This document shows positions 1-7,845 of a stretch of 10,633 nt of DNA, one piece after another (position 1 is the stretch's first letter; the number at the start of each line of letters is the position of its first letter). Source of the DNA: Candidatus Saccharibacteria bacterium UBA1949 (lineage in GTDB: Bacteria; Patescibacteriota; Saccharimonadia; Saccharimonadales; Saccharimonadaceae). The notes under the pieces are model-generated. The model did no database searches. It was given only the letters and a program-made list of their open reading frames with translations, and had not been told where the DNA came from. The DNA lies in NCBI GenBank assembly GCA_002336735.1, contig DDER01000040.1, positions 1 through 10,633 of the forward strand, read 5' to 3'. The translations under genes and the position numbers were made by a program.

Positions 1-14
1 CTTTTTAGCTCTTG

Positions 15-35
15 GGGTCGCCGTTTAGGCGACCC
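15..35 (-). other. GC-rich perfect hairpin, possible transcript end
   Basis: Bases 15-22 (GGGTCGCC) and 28-35 (GGCGACCC) form a perfect 8-bp stem around a 5-base loop. Neither strand has a proper U-tract after it, so this is not a textbook intrinsic terminator. It may end or process the leftward RNA that begins near 344, or belong to a gene left of the window. The strand is assigned only because the nearest promoter fires leftward. Confidence 0.35.
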
Positions 36-141
36 ATTATGCTATTTCAAAATCTTACGGTGCCGTTTTAGGCCCTCGATCTTCGTGGCACGATATCCCC
101 TTTCCATACCATATTAATTTAAATGTGATTTCTGTGGGTTT

Positions 142-344
142 GGATAGCCCCGCGACTAATATATCGGGTGTCTATCCACGGTGGTACGGAGAGCAATGAC
201 GCTCATGGTCCGTACCGCTCGCACGACGAAATATCATCAGGCGGGCGGCACGGAACAATGCGTCATACCACTAAGACTCATTATCTATCCGACATGTTAA
301 TGGTCGCTCGGCAATTGGGCGGTATGCGCTTCTCGCCAAGGATT
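142..344 (-). ncRNA. Candidate structured non-coding RNA or long leader
   Basis: This minus-strand stretch follows a perfect consensus promoter and has no ORF with a ribosome-binding site. It is rich in pairing. Bases 142-147 pair with 172-177 (GGATAG/CTATCC), extended by 149-152 with 165-168. Bases 183-190 pair with 209-216 (GGTACGGA/TCCGTACC), with 191-194/201-204 inside. A competing long-range pairing joins 260-271 to two blocks at 181-186 and 197-202 (GCGTCA plus TACCAC). It lacks the hallmark core sequences of RNase P RNA, tmRNA and SRP RNA. A 6S-like RNA, an unknown ncRNA, or the leader of a gene beyond base 1 all remain possible. The 3' end is not defined; 142 is only where clear structure stops. 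Confidence 0.4.
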
Positions 345-350
345 ATCTAC

Positions 351-379
351 ATTATAGCACGTATTATAATTTATGTCAA
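351..379 (-). promoter_or_regulatory. Perfect sigma-70 promoter firing leftward
   Basis: On the minus strand TTGACA (374-379) and TATAAT (351-356) are separated by exactly 17 bases, matching consensus at all twelve positions. A TGC just upstream of the -10 adds an extended -10. Predicted transcription start is near 344. It lies about 27 bases past the obg stop codon and points away from obg, so it serves a separate leftward transcript. Confidence 0.8.
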
Positions 380-405
380 CACTTTTTTGTCATAAAATAT
401 AGCAC

Positions 406-1692
406 TCACTGCTCGACTAGAGTGAATTCGTGAGAATTACCGATACGAATCAAGCTTTCGCTCACACCACCCTGACGGATAATCTCATGAGTGATCCCTA
501 GTTTTTTCATGATATCGCGCAGACGATTGACGCTTTCGTACTGGTCGTAGTTGGTCTGTACCGCAAAACGCTCTATCTTCGCGCCAGTGACGAGGAATGT
601 GTCGTCCTGCCGAGTCACTTCCCAGTGCTCTAACTGTTTGCGTGCGTCTACCCCGATGACCGGTAAGCCATCAGTTGACTCTGATGATTCCACGACTGCC
701 GCAGATCGAACAGCGACCACCTGCTCACGAAGTGCTCGCAAAACATCGGTGAGATGAGTATGTGCGGCAGATGAGATAGCAAACACTTGCGCAGAGTCAC
801 CCGCAACCTCCCGTACTGCCGCAATCTGCATATCGATGATCTCTTGATCGAGCCCTTCTATCTTCGTCAGAGCGATAATCTCAGGTCGTGAGACTAGGTC
901 GGCGTCATAATTGGCGAGCTCATTTCTGATCGTTCTATAGGCCTCGCCGATATCATCGGTGTATGCATCGATGAGGTGCAGGAGCACCGCTGTCCGTTCG
1001 ACGTGGCGTAAAAACGCGTCGCCGAGACCCTTGCCCTCACTTGCCCCCTCGATCAACCCAGGTATATCAGCGATGAGCAGACTCCCGTCATCGATATCTG
1101 CGACCCCCAGATTTGGCGTCAGAGTCGTAAAAGCATAGTCCGCAATCTCGGGGCGAGCATTAGAAACAACAGATAGAAATGTCGATTTGCCAGCATTCGG
1201 AAAACCGACGAGCCCGACATCAGCCAGCAATTTGAGCTCGAGCTCGGCTTCAAATTCTTCACCAGGCGCACCGAGCTCGGCGATACGCGGTGTCTGACGA
1301 ACACTTGATTTGAAATGAGCGTTGCCGAAGCCGCCGCGACCACCTTGTGCCACCACGTGTTCCTGGCCATTGACGGTCAGGTCGGCAATTACCTCTCCAT
1401 CACGGCGCACTATCGTACCGACCGGCACCTTGACACGTAAGTCGCTGCCAGATCTGCCGTGCTTGTTGCGCTTGGCGCCAGCACCACCTGGCGCTGCCTT
1501 GAGCTCTGGTTTGTAGCGAAAATTAATCAATGTGTTTTCGCTTTCGGTCGCGACGAACACGATATCACCGCCCTTGCCGCCATCGCCGCCATCAGGCCCG
1601 CCTTTGTCGACATAGATTTCATGACGAAAACTGACGACACCATCGCCACCCTTGCCTGCCCTGATCGTGACTTTGGCTGTATCAACAAACAT
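406..1692 (-). CDS. obg: Obg-family GTPase (ObgE/CgtA)
   Basis: Essential cytoplasmic GTPase that binds the large ribosomal subunit and acts in 50S maturation and stress control. The 428 residues show the full three-domain plan. Residues 1-155 are the glycine-rich Obg fold. The G domain follows, with the P-loop GFPNAGKS at 163-170, the G2 threonines near 189-192, DIPG at 209-212, TKIE at 276-279 and SSA near 307-309. Residues ~345-428 are the OCT domain, ending in the typical IGxxxFTL pattern. The G4 motif is TKIE rather than the usual NKxD, so glutamate replaces the base-specifying aspartate. The ATG at 1692 begins the conserved N-terminus. A -10 box lies immediately upstream and no Shine-Dalgarno is present, suggesting a leaderless mRNA. 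The gene stands alone after a 149-base gap from the LysM-CHAP gene. Confidence 0.97.
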   Translation of the reverse strand: MFVDTAKVTIRAGKGGDGVVSFRHEIYVDKGGPDGGDGGKGGDIVFVATESENTLINFRYKPELKAAPGGAGAKRNKHGRSGSDLRVKVPVGTIVRRDGEVIADLTVNGQEHVVAQGGRGGFGNAHFKSSVRQTPRIAELGAPGEEFEAELELKLLADVGLVGFPNAGKSTFLSVVSNARPEIADYAFTTLTPNLGVADIDDGSLLIADIPGLIEGASEGKGLGDAFLRHVERTAVLLHLIDAYTDDIGEAYRTIRNELANYDADLVSRPEIIALTKIEGLDQEIIDMQIAAVREVAGDSAQVFAISSAAHTHLTDVLRALREQVVAVRSAAVVESSESTDGLPVIGVDARKQLEHWEVTRQDDTFLVTGAKIERFAVQTNYDQYESVNRLRDIMKKLGITHEIIRQGGVSESLIRIGNSHEFTLVEQ

Positions 1693-1729
1693 ATATAGTA
1701 ATTATAGCAATTTATTAGTCAGTAGGTAA
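1693..1729 (-). promoter_or_regulatory. obg promoter with extended -10, probably leaderless
   Basis: A TATAAT box lies at 1701-1706 on the minus strand, preceded by TGC (extended -10). The -35 region (TTACCT, 1724-1729) is weak, as often tolerated with an extended -10. The expected start is near 1694, and the obg ATG begins at 1692, so the 5' UTR would be 0-2 nt. There is no Shine-Dalgarno between the -10 and the ATG. Confidence 0.6.
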
Positions 1730-1841
1730 TAGAATTTATGAAGTAACAGAAAGTGAGCGGATACCAAGCGGCAAACAAGACAGTACCAAGAGCGAATAAC
1801 TAACGTCTGATATGCCTAAATCCCTGTCACCTGCAACTTAT

Positions 1842-3041
1842 CTAATGTATATACCGGTATAGTCCACTGGTCGCCTCACCCCAACCGATGTCACCAATAC
1901 CGATGCGGTTGAATCCGCCGCCAAAACGATAGCCATTCATCTCTGAAATTGTGATTGACACCCCAGGATTGACTTTCTCGACGATAGACACATGGCCATA
2001 GCCGCCCCAGCCACCGCTCGTCTGCATGACAGCCCCCACCTCTGGAGACCCATCAACACGATAACCTGCAGCTTGCGCATAGGCGGCCCACGTGGCAGCG
2101 TTGCCCCAGAAACTTCCGACAGGCATACCAAGCTGCATGCGGCGCTCATACGCATAATACGTACAGTTGCCATATGCATAGCGATTGCCTACTGATGCAC
2201 TTGCAAGGCTCGAGCTGACTCGATAAGCGCCTGATGAAGTTGTCTTGGTGGTCGTTGTCGTGCGTGGCGCAACGTAACCAGGGCGTTCCTGCTCCGGTAC
2301 ATTGGCCCCCGGCACAATGATCTGGCGTCCGGTGCTCAGAGCCTCAATTTCAAGATCATTGTAGGCAACGACCTGGGCACGATTAGTCTTGTATTTGGCA
2401 ACTATGGAATCAATCGAATCACCCGCCCGAACCGTATATAAGACACCATCGATCGGTAATATCTTGAGTTGGCGATTTGGTTCAAGCGCATCTGATACTA
2501 AGTTATTATTGAATTTGATCGTGTCAGGTGACACGCCATAAGCGGCCGCAACCGACTGGACCGTGTCGCCGGTTTTGGTCATATATTGCTGCACATCTCG
2601 CGTATTAGAAGTCGGCTGAATAATCTGCGGCTTAGTGATAACACTAACGTCGGTCTGAGCAAGCTCACTCTCGGCCGAAAGCGACTGGGAAAGATTGGCT
2701 ACATTTGTCGCTACCGGTAGAGATGCTCGCTCAGCAATGATTGTTGCGACATTGGCAGCGATCAACTGATCGACTGCTGGGTTGGCAGCCATGTCAACAC
2801 CACCGACAGTGGTTGTGCTCAAAATACTCGATGACCTGGCGGTCGTGCTATCCTCTGCTCGGGGAGTCTGATAGCCCAATACAACCAATGTCATAACGAG
2901 CAAAAAGCCCCCAATATACCCTACGAGTGATGATGATTTCAATGATTGTTTTCTTCGTAGCCTTGTCCGATGACGAAGCGAGGCTCCTATCTCCGGCAAG
3001 GGCTGGGATGGTTGTGGAAGCTCGCGTGGGCGAGATGCCAC
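1842..3041 (-). CDS. Membrane-anchored LysM-LysM-CHAP peptidoglycan hydrolase
   Basis: Predicted extracytoplasmic wall hydrolase. A basic N-terminus (to ~37) precedes one membrane segment (~38-57), so it is probably anchored or exported with the body outside. Two LysM domains follow (~151-195 and ~201-246), which bind GlcNAc-containing glycan. A Thr/Ser-rich linker (261-280) leads to a C-terminal CHAP domain (~285-399), with catalytic Cys293 in GNCTYYAYER, His350 in GHVSIVE, and Glu367 or Asn369 as probable third residue. CHAP enzymes act as amidases or endopeptidases on stem peptides; which bond is cut here cannot be read from sequence. The start is uncertain. The GTG at 3041 has no Shine-Dalgarno, but a good AGGAGA (3066-3071) lies six bases before an in-frame ATT at 3059, which would add six residues. 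It has its own promoter and a long structured leader. Confidence 0.9.
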   Translation of the reverse strand: MASRPRELPQPSQPLPEIGASLRHRTRLRRKQSLKSSSLVGYIGGFLLVMTLVVLGYQTPRAEDSTTARSSSILSTTTVGGVDMAANPAVDQLIAANVATIIAERASLPVATNVANLSQSLSAESELAQTDVSVITKPQIIQPTSNTRDVQQYMTKTGDTVQSVAAAYGVSPDTIKFNNNLVSDALEPNRQLKILPIDGVLYTVRAGDSIDSIVAKYKTNRAQVVAYNDLEIEALSTGRQIIVPGANVPEQERPGYVAPRTTTTTKTTSSGAYRVSSSLASASVGNRYAYGNCTYYAYERRMQLGMPVGSFWGNAATWAAYAQAAGYRVDGSPEVGAVMQTSGGWGGYGHVSIVEKVNPGVSITISEMNGYRFGGGFNRIGIGDIGWGEATSGLYRYIH

Positions 3042-3059
3042 ATCTGGCTGATTACGAAT

Positions 3060-3277
3060 GATCGTTCTCCTGTCGCAGCATTACTACTACGCAACTACCC
3101 TACAGTCTTGCTTCTCTTGTACAGAGAACAGGATACGCATGTCGACCTAAGATTAAATAGTATCTATACGTGTTTCGGTATCCGTACGACGTTAAGGGCA
3201 GGCACATACATATGTCGATCTGCCCACTCGCACTGATAGTTCCCATGTATCAGCGGTAGACGACATACAGACGCACT
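3060..3277 (-). promoter_or_regulatory. Long structured 5' leader of the LysM-CHAP gene
   Basis: From the predicted start near 3277 to the coding region there are over 200 nt of leader with at least four stems. CACTGATA (3231-3238) pairs with 3248-3255, including one G-U pair. GGGCAG (3196-3201) pairs with CTGCCC (3220-3225). GGATAC (3131-3136) pairs with GTATCC (3178-3183), enclosing GTAT/ATAC at 3160-3169. TTCTCT (3112-3117) pairs with AGAGAA (3123-3128). A Shine-Dalgarno AGGAGA lies at 3066-3071. A 24-codon upstream ORF (ATG at 3266 to TAA at 3192) starts 11 nt into the transcript and ends within the second stem. A regulatory RNA is likely, but I recognise no known riboswitch class. Confidence 0.45.
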
Positions 3278-3283
3278 CTCACT

Positions 3284-3311
3284 ATGATAGCAGATTGACA
3301 CAAAGAGTCAA
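3284..3311 (-). promoter_or_regulatory. Promoter of the LysM-CHAP transcript
   Basis: On the minus strand TTGACT (3306-3311) is followed after 16 bases by TATCAT (3284-3289), with TGC just before the -10. Predicted start is A3277. It begins only 13 bases past the mltG stop codon, with no terminator between, so read-through from the operon could also reach the hydrolase. The box pair and spacing are identical to those at 9249-9276. Confidence 0.65.
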
Positions 3312-3324
3312 GCAATTTTCAATA

Positions 3325-4491
3325 TTAGAACATATCACACAATTTATAGCAATGTGCTTTGATATTGGCATTGTGCTCAGCCTCGGTGCGCCCAAAATAT
3401 GTCTTCCCGTCATCACCAGCCACAAAGAACAGATAGTCACCAGGGGCGGGATACGCAACTGCTCGAAGCGCTGATATTCCAGGCGTAGCGATAGGACCCG
3501 GAGGTAGTCCGGTGTATTTGCGTGTATTGTACGGTGAATCTAGGCTCACGCGCGGCGCAACACCAAGTTGATTGGCCGCATAGATAAATGTCACGTCAGA
3601 CCCAAGTGGCATACCGATCTCAAGGCGCTTGAGAAATACCTGAGCAACTTGATTCATATCATCACGATCACTCACCTCTCTCTGCACTATAGAGGCAAGC
3701 GTAATAGCCTGATAGAGTGTCAGACCACGCTTTTGGTACGCTTCGATCAGCTGATTGTCCTGTAGTGCCCGATAGTACTCATCAAACGTCTTGTGCAGCA
3801 CCTGAGTGACGCTAGCACCTGCCTCAAAATTATATGTCTCACCAAACACGTAGCCCTCGAGGCCTGTACCTAACGGCTTGTCGCGAAAGAGCGGTACCTG
3901 GTGATAGTCTGCTTTTAGGGCAGCATCAATTTCAGCTTGCTCAAAACCAGCACGCCTGAGGATTGTCACGACATCAGTACGCTTAGCCTCAGGTATGTCA
4001 GAGTTATCCAGCAATGTCGCACCAGGGAAAAACGTCAAATTAAAGGTATCGTTCTTGCCTGAGATTAAATGTCGAGTGATCTCGCTCGCTGTCATACTAG
4101 GGGCGATAGCATAGCTACCAGTTTGTATCTGACCAGCCTGGCCGTGAAGTCGCAGGTAGAGCTCAAATGCTTCCGCACTACGAATTAGTTGCTTGCGTTG
4201 GAGTTCTGCCAATACAGTCCGTGAAGTCGCTCCACTGCGCACAACGATTATTACAGTGCGATCGTTCCTCGGATCAACTGGCTGGAGCATGGCGTTGTAC
4301 CACCAAATAATGAGGAGGATCACGCCAACAACCGCCATGAGGATCACTCCAGTCATTATTTTCCACGAAAAAATTCGGCGATGGCGGACAGGAGGTGTCT
4401 CAGGCGGGACAATATCATCGACCACATGAGCTGGCTCCGGCGCAGGCAAAACTGATTTTGGTCGAGGTGGCGGCATAATATCATTCTTCAT
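3325..4491 (-). CDS. mltG: MltG-like endolytic murein transglycosylase (YceG family)
   Basis: MltG cleaves nascent glycan strands near the membrane and is thought to set strand length during wall synthesis. The 388-residue protein has a proline-rich cytoplasmic head (1-40), one membrane segment (~44-65), a LysM-like region (~80-145) and the YceG catalytic domain. Diagnostic motifs are LEGYVFGETY (211-220), ASIVQREV (266-273) with Glu272 as the expected catalytic acid, SDVTFIYA (298-305), the SPYNT..YTGLPPGPIATPG block (319-338), and a C-terminal YLFFVAGDDGKTYF stretch (353-366) with the following HNANI. All key residues are present. The ATG shares an ATGA with the ruvX stop, so the two are translationally coupled. 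It is the last gene of the sigma-FtsA-like-baseplate-ruvX operon. Confidence 0.95.
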   Translation of the reverse strand: MKNDIMPPPRPKSVLPAPEPAHVVDDIVPPETPPVRHRRIFSWKIMTGVILMAVVGVILLIIWWYNAMLQPVDPRNDRTVIIVVRSGATSRTVLAELQRKQLIRSAEAFELYLRLHGQAGQIQTGSYAIAPSMTASEITRHLISGKNDTFNLTFFPGATLLDNSDIPEAKRTDVVTILRRAGFEQAEIDAALKADYHQVPLFRDKPLGTGLEGYVFGETYNFEAGASVTQVLHKTFDEYYRALQDNQLIEAYQKRGLTLYQAITLASIVQREVSDRDDMNQVAQVFLKRLEIGMPLGSDVTFIYAANQLGVAPRVSLDSPYNTRKYTGLPPGPIATPGISALRAVAYPAPGDYLFFVAGDDGKTYFGRTEAEHNANIKAHCYKLCDMF

Positions 4492-4910
4492 GAGTGTGTT
4501 TCCAAAAAATCGGTTAGTATCAGACAGGCAGCCCGAGCATCGATATCTCCACGAGTATACGGTTTGCCGCTACACTGGAGTTGTTGTTCAGCGAGAACGC
4601 TCGTGAGAGATTCGTCTTGGAAAACAATAGGCACTCCAAGCCTCGTGAGTCGCTCGGAAAATAGCTCTACAGCACGTGTCTGCCCGGTCGTTTCACCAGA
4701 TTGATTGCGAGGCCTACCAATGACAATAGCCAACGGACGCTCTAGGTCAATGATTTGCTTGAGACGCTCAACCTCATGACCATCTACCTGTATTGTCTCA
4801 AGGCCTACCGCAATCTTAACACCAGTATCACCCCTGGCAATCCCAATGCGTCGCTCGCCAACATCGAGTCCGATATAGGTGTTACTTTGCGTCACTAACC
4901 TTGAACTCAA
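4488..4910 (-). CDS. ruvX: RuvX/YqgF-family Holliday junction resolvase-like nuclease
   Basis: RNase H-fold protein of the YqgF family. In well-studied bacteria it takes part in pre-16S rRNA 5' processing, and resolvase activity is also claimed. The 140 residues show the family acidic sites: Asp16 in GLDVGERRIGIA, the IVIGRPRNQSGE segment (63-73, where GLPxNxDG is more usual), Glu100 in QDESLTS, and Asp125 in DARAACLILTDFL. The longest start is a TTG at 4910, overlapping the upstream gene by 29 bases. A GTG at 4895, preceded by AAGG at very short spacing, would give 135 residues and still keep the whole domain, so the start is unresolved. The stop overlaps the mltG start. Confidence 0.93.
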   Translation of the reverse strand: MSSRLVTQSNTYIGLDVGERRIGIARGDTGVKIAVGLETIQVDGHEVERLKQIIDLERPLAIVIGRPRNQSGETTGQTRAVELFSERLTRLGVPIVFQDESLTSVLAEQQLQCSGKPYTRGDIDARAACLILTDFLETHS

Positions 4911-6567
4911 TTGTCATTTTACTGACGTTATTCGGCACTCGTGTCACCCAAAACGGCGAGAATTTTACGTCGACGCTCTCTACTCCAGCTACCATCTCAT
5001 ATTTTGACTGCACTTCCCCGTATCGCTTGTCCTTAGCAAAATCCTTGACTTCGTTTTCGCTAATGTTTGGTCCGATCTTGCCATTGGTAGAGAGATTGAC
5101 AGCGTAATTACCGTCAACTTCAGTAATGTTAATAAATGTCACCCCCCCAGCGCCGTTATCATAGACTTTCTGCTTGCCCTTGCCTTTTATTTCATCGGCA
5201 AATCGTAAGTCGAGGTACTTGCTGGCCTCTGAGCGTGCAATCGATACTACTGAGTAAACCGCTGTACCAGCGACGGCAGGCTTGTTATCGCCGACCTCCT
5301 GGTCAGGATTGATGTTCGATTTGACCGCATCGAAATTAGCTTTGAATGATTGCTCTAATATGATGATGTCTTTGCTGCTAATACTAGTCAGCTCTTTTTT
5401 GATACTAGCGGTATCGACCGCTTGAGTTGCCTTGTCGCGCGCCATCTGAATATCGCCAGCCGTGACGACGGTGACAGTCTTGTCTGTACCACCCTGAGGT
5501 GTATCGACAATCGTGGCGGTGATGCCACTAGGCGCACCAGCAACAGCACCGGTCGCACCATTGTACTGACTACCGCTCCGCGCTGCCGAGATGGTTGCCT
5601 TGGCTGATCGATAGTTTGCAATCGTTATCGTCACACCTGAAGTTGTCACATAGCTCAATCCAGTACTAGAAGTCAGGGTTGTCCCAGCTGGAATTGTTGT
5701 ACCGAGATTTTCGATATCCCGCGTCGCAAAACTCACACTACCGACAGCCTTGTCGCCAACATCTTTTTTGCCAGTCGCCGTAAACGGCACCGAAATATCT
5801 TTTTTGATCTCCTTGGGGGATGCCTTGATCGTTTTGGCGGCAAAATCAGTCGATAGCGCCGCTCCAATCGTGACGCGATCATTGGCAGCAACAAGATTAG
5901 TACGAGCGGTAATAATAATCCTTGCATGAGGCGCAACCACGATCGCCCAAATCAGCGCCCCAACAAGCAAAACTACCCCACCAATAGCGAGCAGCGCCTT
6001 GCGGCGAAATGAACCGAAGTTCGGCACCTTGACAATGCTCCGCGATTTTTTGGCAATTGGCGCTAGCACAGGAGCTTGCCCTGTGCCACCTGCTACGACA
6101 TCACCTGCACTGATCCCAGCGATTGCTTCATCAACTGTCTCCTTTGGCTGGCCGAGAGTGGATGACGCCGATATTCTGGCGTGATCACCAATTGGCAGCT
6201 GGGACCCATCAATCACGTCATCTTCATCACCTTCCTCTATAGCTGCGGTAGCAATGATCTCTGGTTTGGATTGCATGTTTTTGGCTACCGGGATACTCGC
6301 CGCGGCCGCTAAGGCAACGAGTGCCTTGTTGGTCGTAATAAGTACAAGATTTTTGTCTTGTAGCGTAGCGGCTCGGTGGACAAGTCGTAGGTTCACAGCA
6401 CTCTGCAATGTTCCGATTCGTTTTGGGGGCACAAGCGCAATCACTGAGCTTTTTGCGTCCTTGATCTTGCCGATAATTGCGGTAATATCATCCTCGACAT
6501 CAATATAAATCGCGTCTTTCTGGACAGGCCTGGAGGCTGATTTTTGAGTTGGTTGTTTAGCCGTCAT
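4882..6567 (-). CDS. Baseplate J/gp47-like single-pass membrane protein
   Basis: A 561-residue protein of the kind often labelled 'baseplate J/gp47 family' in Patescibacteria; its function is unknown. Residues 1-110 form a cytoplasmic domain with alternating beta and helical segments (DITAIIGKIKDAKSSVIAL, then KNLVLITTNKALVALAAAASIPV). A disordered acidic and Gly/Ala-rich linker follows (~111-185), then a basic patch and one membrane segment (~191-212). A large beta-rich outer part (~213-561) includes a Gly/Thr-rich segment with the IPAGTTLTS pattern typical of baseplate J-like folds. The start shares ATGA with the end of the FtsA-like gene, and its tail overlaps ruvX. The context suggests it links the FtsA-like cytoplasmic ATPase to the cell surface. 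There are no phage genes around, so a phage origin is not supported. Confidence 0.85.
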   Translation of the reverse strand: MTAKQPTQKSASRPVQKDAIYIDVEDDITAIIGKIKDAKSSVIALVPPKRIGTLQSAVNLRLVHRAATLQDKNLVLITTNKALVALAAAASIPVAKNMQSKPEIIATAAIEEGDEDDVIDGSQLPIGDHARISASSTLGQPKETVDEAIAGISAGDVVAGGTGQAPVLAPIAKKSRSIVKVPNFGSFRRKALLAIGGVVLLVGALIWAIVVAPHARIIITARTNLVAANDRVTIGAALSTDFAAKTIKASPKEIKKDISVPFTATGKKDVGDKAVGSVSFATRDIENLGTTIPAGTTLTSSTGLSYVTTSGVTITIANYRSAKATISAARSGSQYNGATGAVAGAPSGITATIVDTPQGGTDKTVTVVTAGDIQMARDKATQAVDTASIKKELTSISSKDIIILEQSFKANFDAVKSNINPDQEVGDNKPAVAGTAVYSVVSIARSEASKYLDLRFADEIKGKGKQKVYDNGAGGVTFINITEVDGNYAVNLSTNGKIGPNISENEVKDFAKDKRYGEVQSKYEMVAGVESVDVKFSPFWVTRVPNNVSKMTIEFKVSDAK

Positions 6568-7844
6568 ATACGCATGATCCGATTGAGTTTTTCTTTGATG
6601 CTCGTCGCTTCACCACTGATGCCCATTGTATCATGACCAACACGCAATAATCCCATTGCCGTGATGAGTGTATGGTCGTTTTTTGCCTTGCCAGTAATAT
6701 CTTTGATACCCACGACATCTTGAGGTGATATGTATTGAACGCTTGGTTTTTTAGAAAATGGTAAATCACTACCCCACTCTTTGTCATTCAGCGATGCGAC
6801 CAGTCGCTTCAGGCTCGCCCCGCCGCCACAGAGTAATATTTTGTTTGGCAGGTGATCAACTGCATCAAATTCACTGAGCGCTAGTTCGACTCCGGCTAGC
6901 CAGACATCAAGCGTCTTGTCAAGAGCAGCATGTACATCATCGCGCACAGTCGGTTTGATATGCTCGTTGTCGATATTGATTTTGAGCTTCTCGGCATCTT
7001 CGTAGGTGATATCCATCTCGCTCGCGATCGTCCGGGTAAAGCTGCGCCCTCCGATTCCGAACATCTTGGTACCTTCAACACCGCCATCATTGACCACCGC
7101 AATATCAGTCGTTCCTCCCCCGACATCAGCAAGAATGGCGGTAAATGTGCTATTCGCATCATTGCCAAGCACGCTGCGACTGACCGCATATGGCTCTGCA
7201 GCAACAGCAAGTAGTTCCAGCGCCAACTCAGTGGCGACACGTTCAAGCGCGCCAATATGCATCATAGGCGCAAACGCGGTGTAGATCTGGACTGCAATGT
7301 CTTTTCCTTGAAACCCAATTGGATTTGATACTTTATAGCCATCGATATGGATGCTCACTAGCGCAGAGTTGACTAGCTTGACTTCGACTTCTTCATTACC
7401 TGTTTCCAGGGCAATTTGTTGCTGGGCTTTTTTCTGAGCACGTTCGTGGACTTTTTCGATGATAAATTCCATCTCGGCGGTATCGAGCGGTCGATCAGGC
7501 TGTGGTCGACGATAGCGAATTGTATTGGTGACTCCTTTGACCAACTCACCTGCAATGCCGATAACCACACGCTTGGCCTGTAGCCCTGCCTCTTCTTCTG
7601 CTTCCGACAAGGCATCCTCGCAATTACGAACAACAGCCCCAATATCAGCGATCGCACCAGAGTGCATATCACTCATCGCTTGATGCTGACGACCAACCCC
7701 CACTATCTCTAATCTGTCGCCATCAAGCTGAGCGATCAGGGCCTTGACATACTCAGTACCAATATCTAGCCCCACGATATAATTTTCTTCGAGAGCCACC
7801 TTGCTTTTCGATCGGAGTTTATCAAAAACCATAATGATAGTCAT
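6564..7844 (-). CDS. FtsA/PilM-like actin-family ATPase
   Basis: Actin/HSP70-fold ATPase related to the division protein FtsA and to PilM. Motifs in order are: phosphate-1 LDIGTEYVKA (26-35), an SHS2/1C-type subdomain (~83-190), phosphate-2 ADVGGGTTDIA (239-249), and the adenosine motif LCGGGAS (338-344). The last 15 residues (ATSIKEKLNRIMRI) look like the amphipathic membrane-targeting helix that ends FtsA. Length (426) fits FtsA. No ftsZ or pilN is adjacent; the neighbour is instead a single-pass membrane protein, so a PilM-like scaffold for a surface machine is an alternative. The annotated ATG (7844) has no Shine-Dalgarno and overlaps a -10-like box; Met5 (ATG at 7832) is a credible alternative start. 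Confidence 0.88.
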   Translation of the reverse strand: MTIIMVFDKLRSKSKVALEENYIVGLDIGTEYVKALIAQLDGDRLEIVGVGRQHQAMSDMHSGAIADIGAVVRNCEDALSEAEEEAGLQAKRVVIGIAGELVKGVTNTIRYRRPQPDRPLDTAEMEFIIEKVHERAQKKAQQQIALETGNEEVEVKLVNSALVSIHIDGYKVSNPIGFQGKDIAVQIYTAFAPMMHIGALERVATELALELLAVAAEPYAVSRSVLGNDANSTFTAILADVGGGTTDIAVVNDGGVEGTKMFGIGGRSFTRTIASEMDITYEDAEKLKINIDNEHIKPTVRDDVHAALDKTLDVWLAGVELALSEFDAVDHLPNKILLCGGGASLKRLVASLNDKEWGSDLPFSKKPSVQYISPQDVVGIKDITGKAKNDHTLITAMGLLRVGHDTMGISGEATSIKEKLNRIMRI

Positions 7845-7845
7845 T

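Noticed and set aside
142..344. RNase P RNA, tmRNA or SRP RNA
   Set aside because: I looked for the P4-type core GAGGAAAGUCC, the tRNA-like end of tmRNA and the SRP GGAAGGAAGCAGCC core on both strands; none is present.
168..395. 75-codon plus-strand ORF in the left gap
   Set aside because: No ribosome-binding site or promoter. The product is not protein-like, and the region is better explained as structured RNA on the other strand.
2970..3236. 88-codon plus-strand ORF
   Set aside because: It is antisense to the start and leader of the LysM-CHAP gene and shows no expression signals.
3060..3277. c-di-AMP (ydaO) riboswitch
   Set aside because: The gene type fits, but the conserved motifs around the ligand sites are not found in the leader.
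4882..6567. Prophage baseplate gene
   Set aside because: The name reflects a shared fold. All neighbours are housekeeping or envelope genes, the protein has a membrane anchor, and no phage genes occur.
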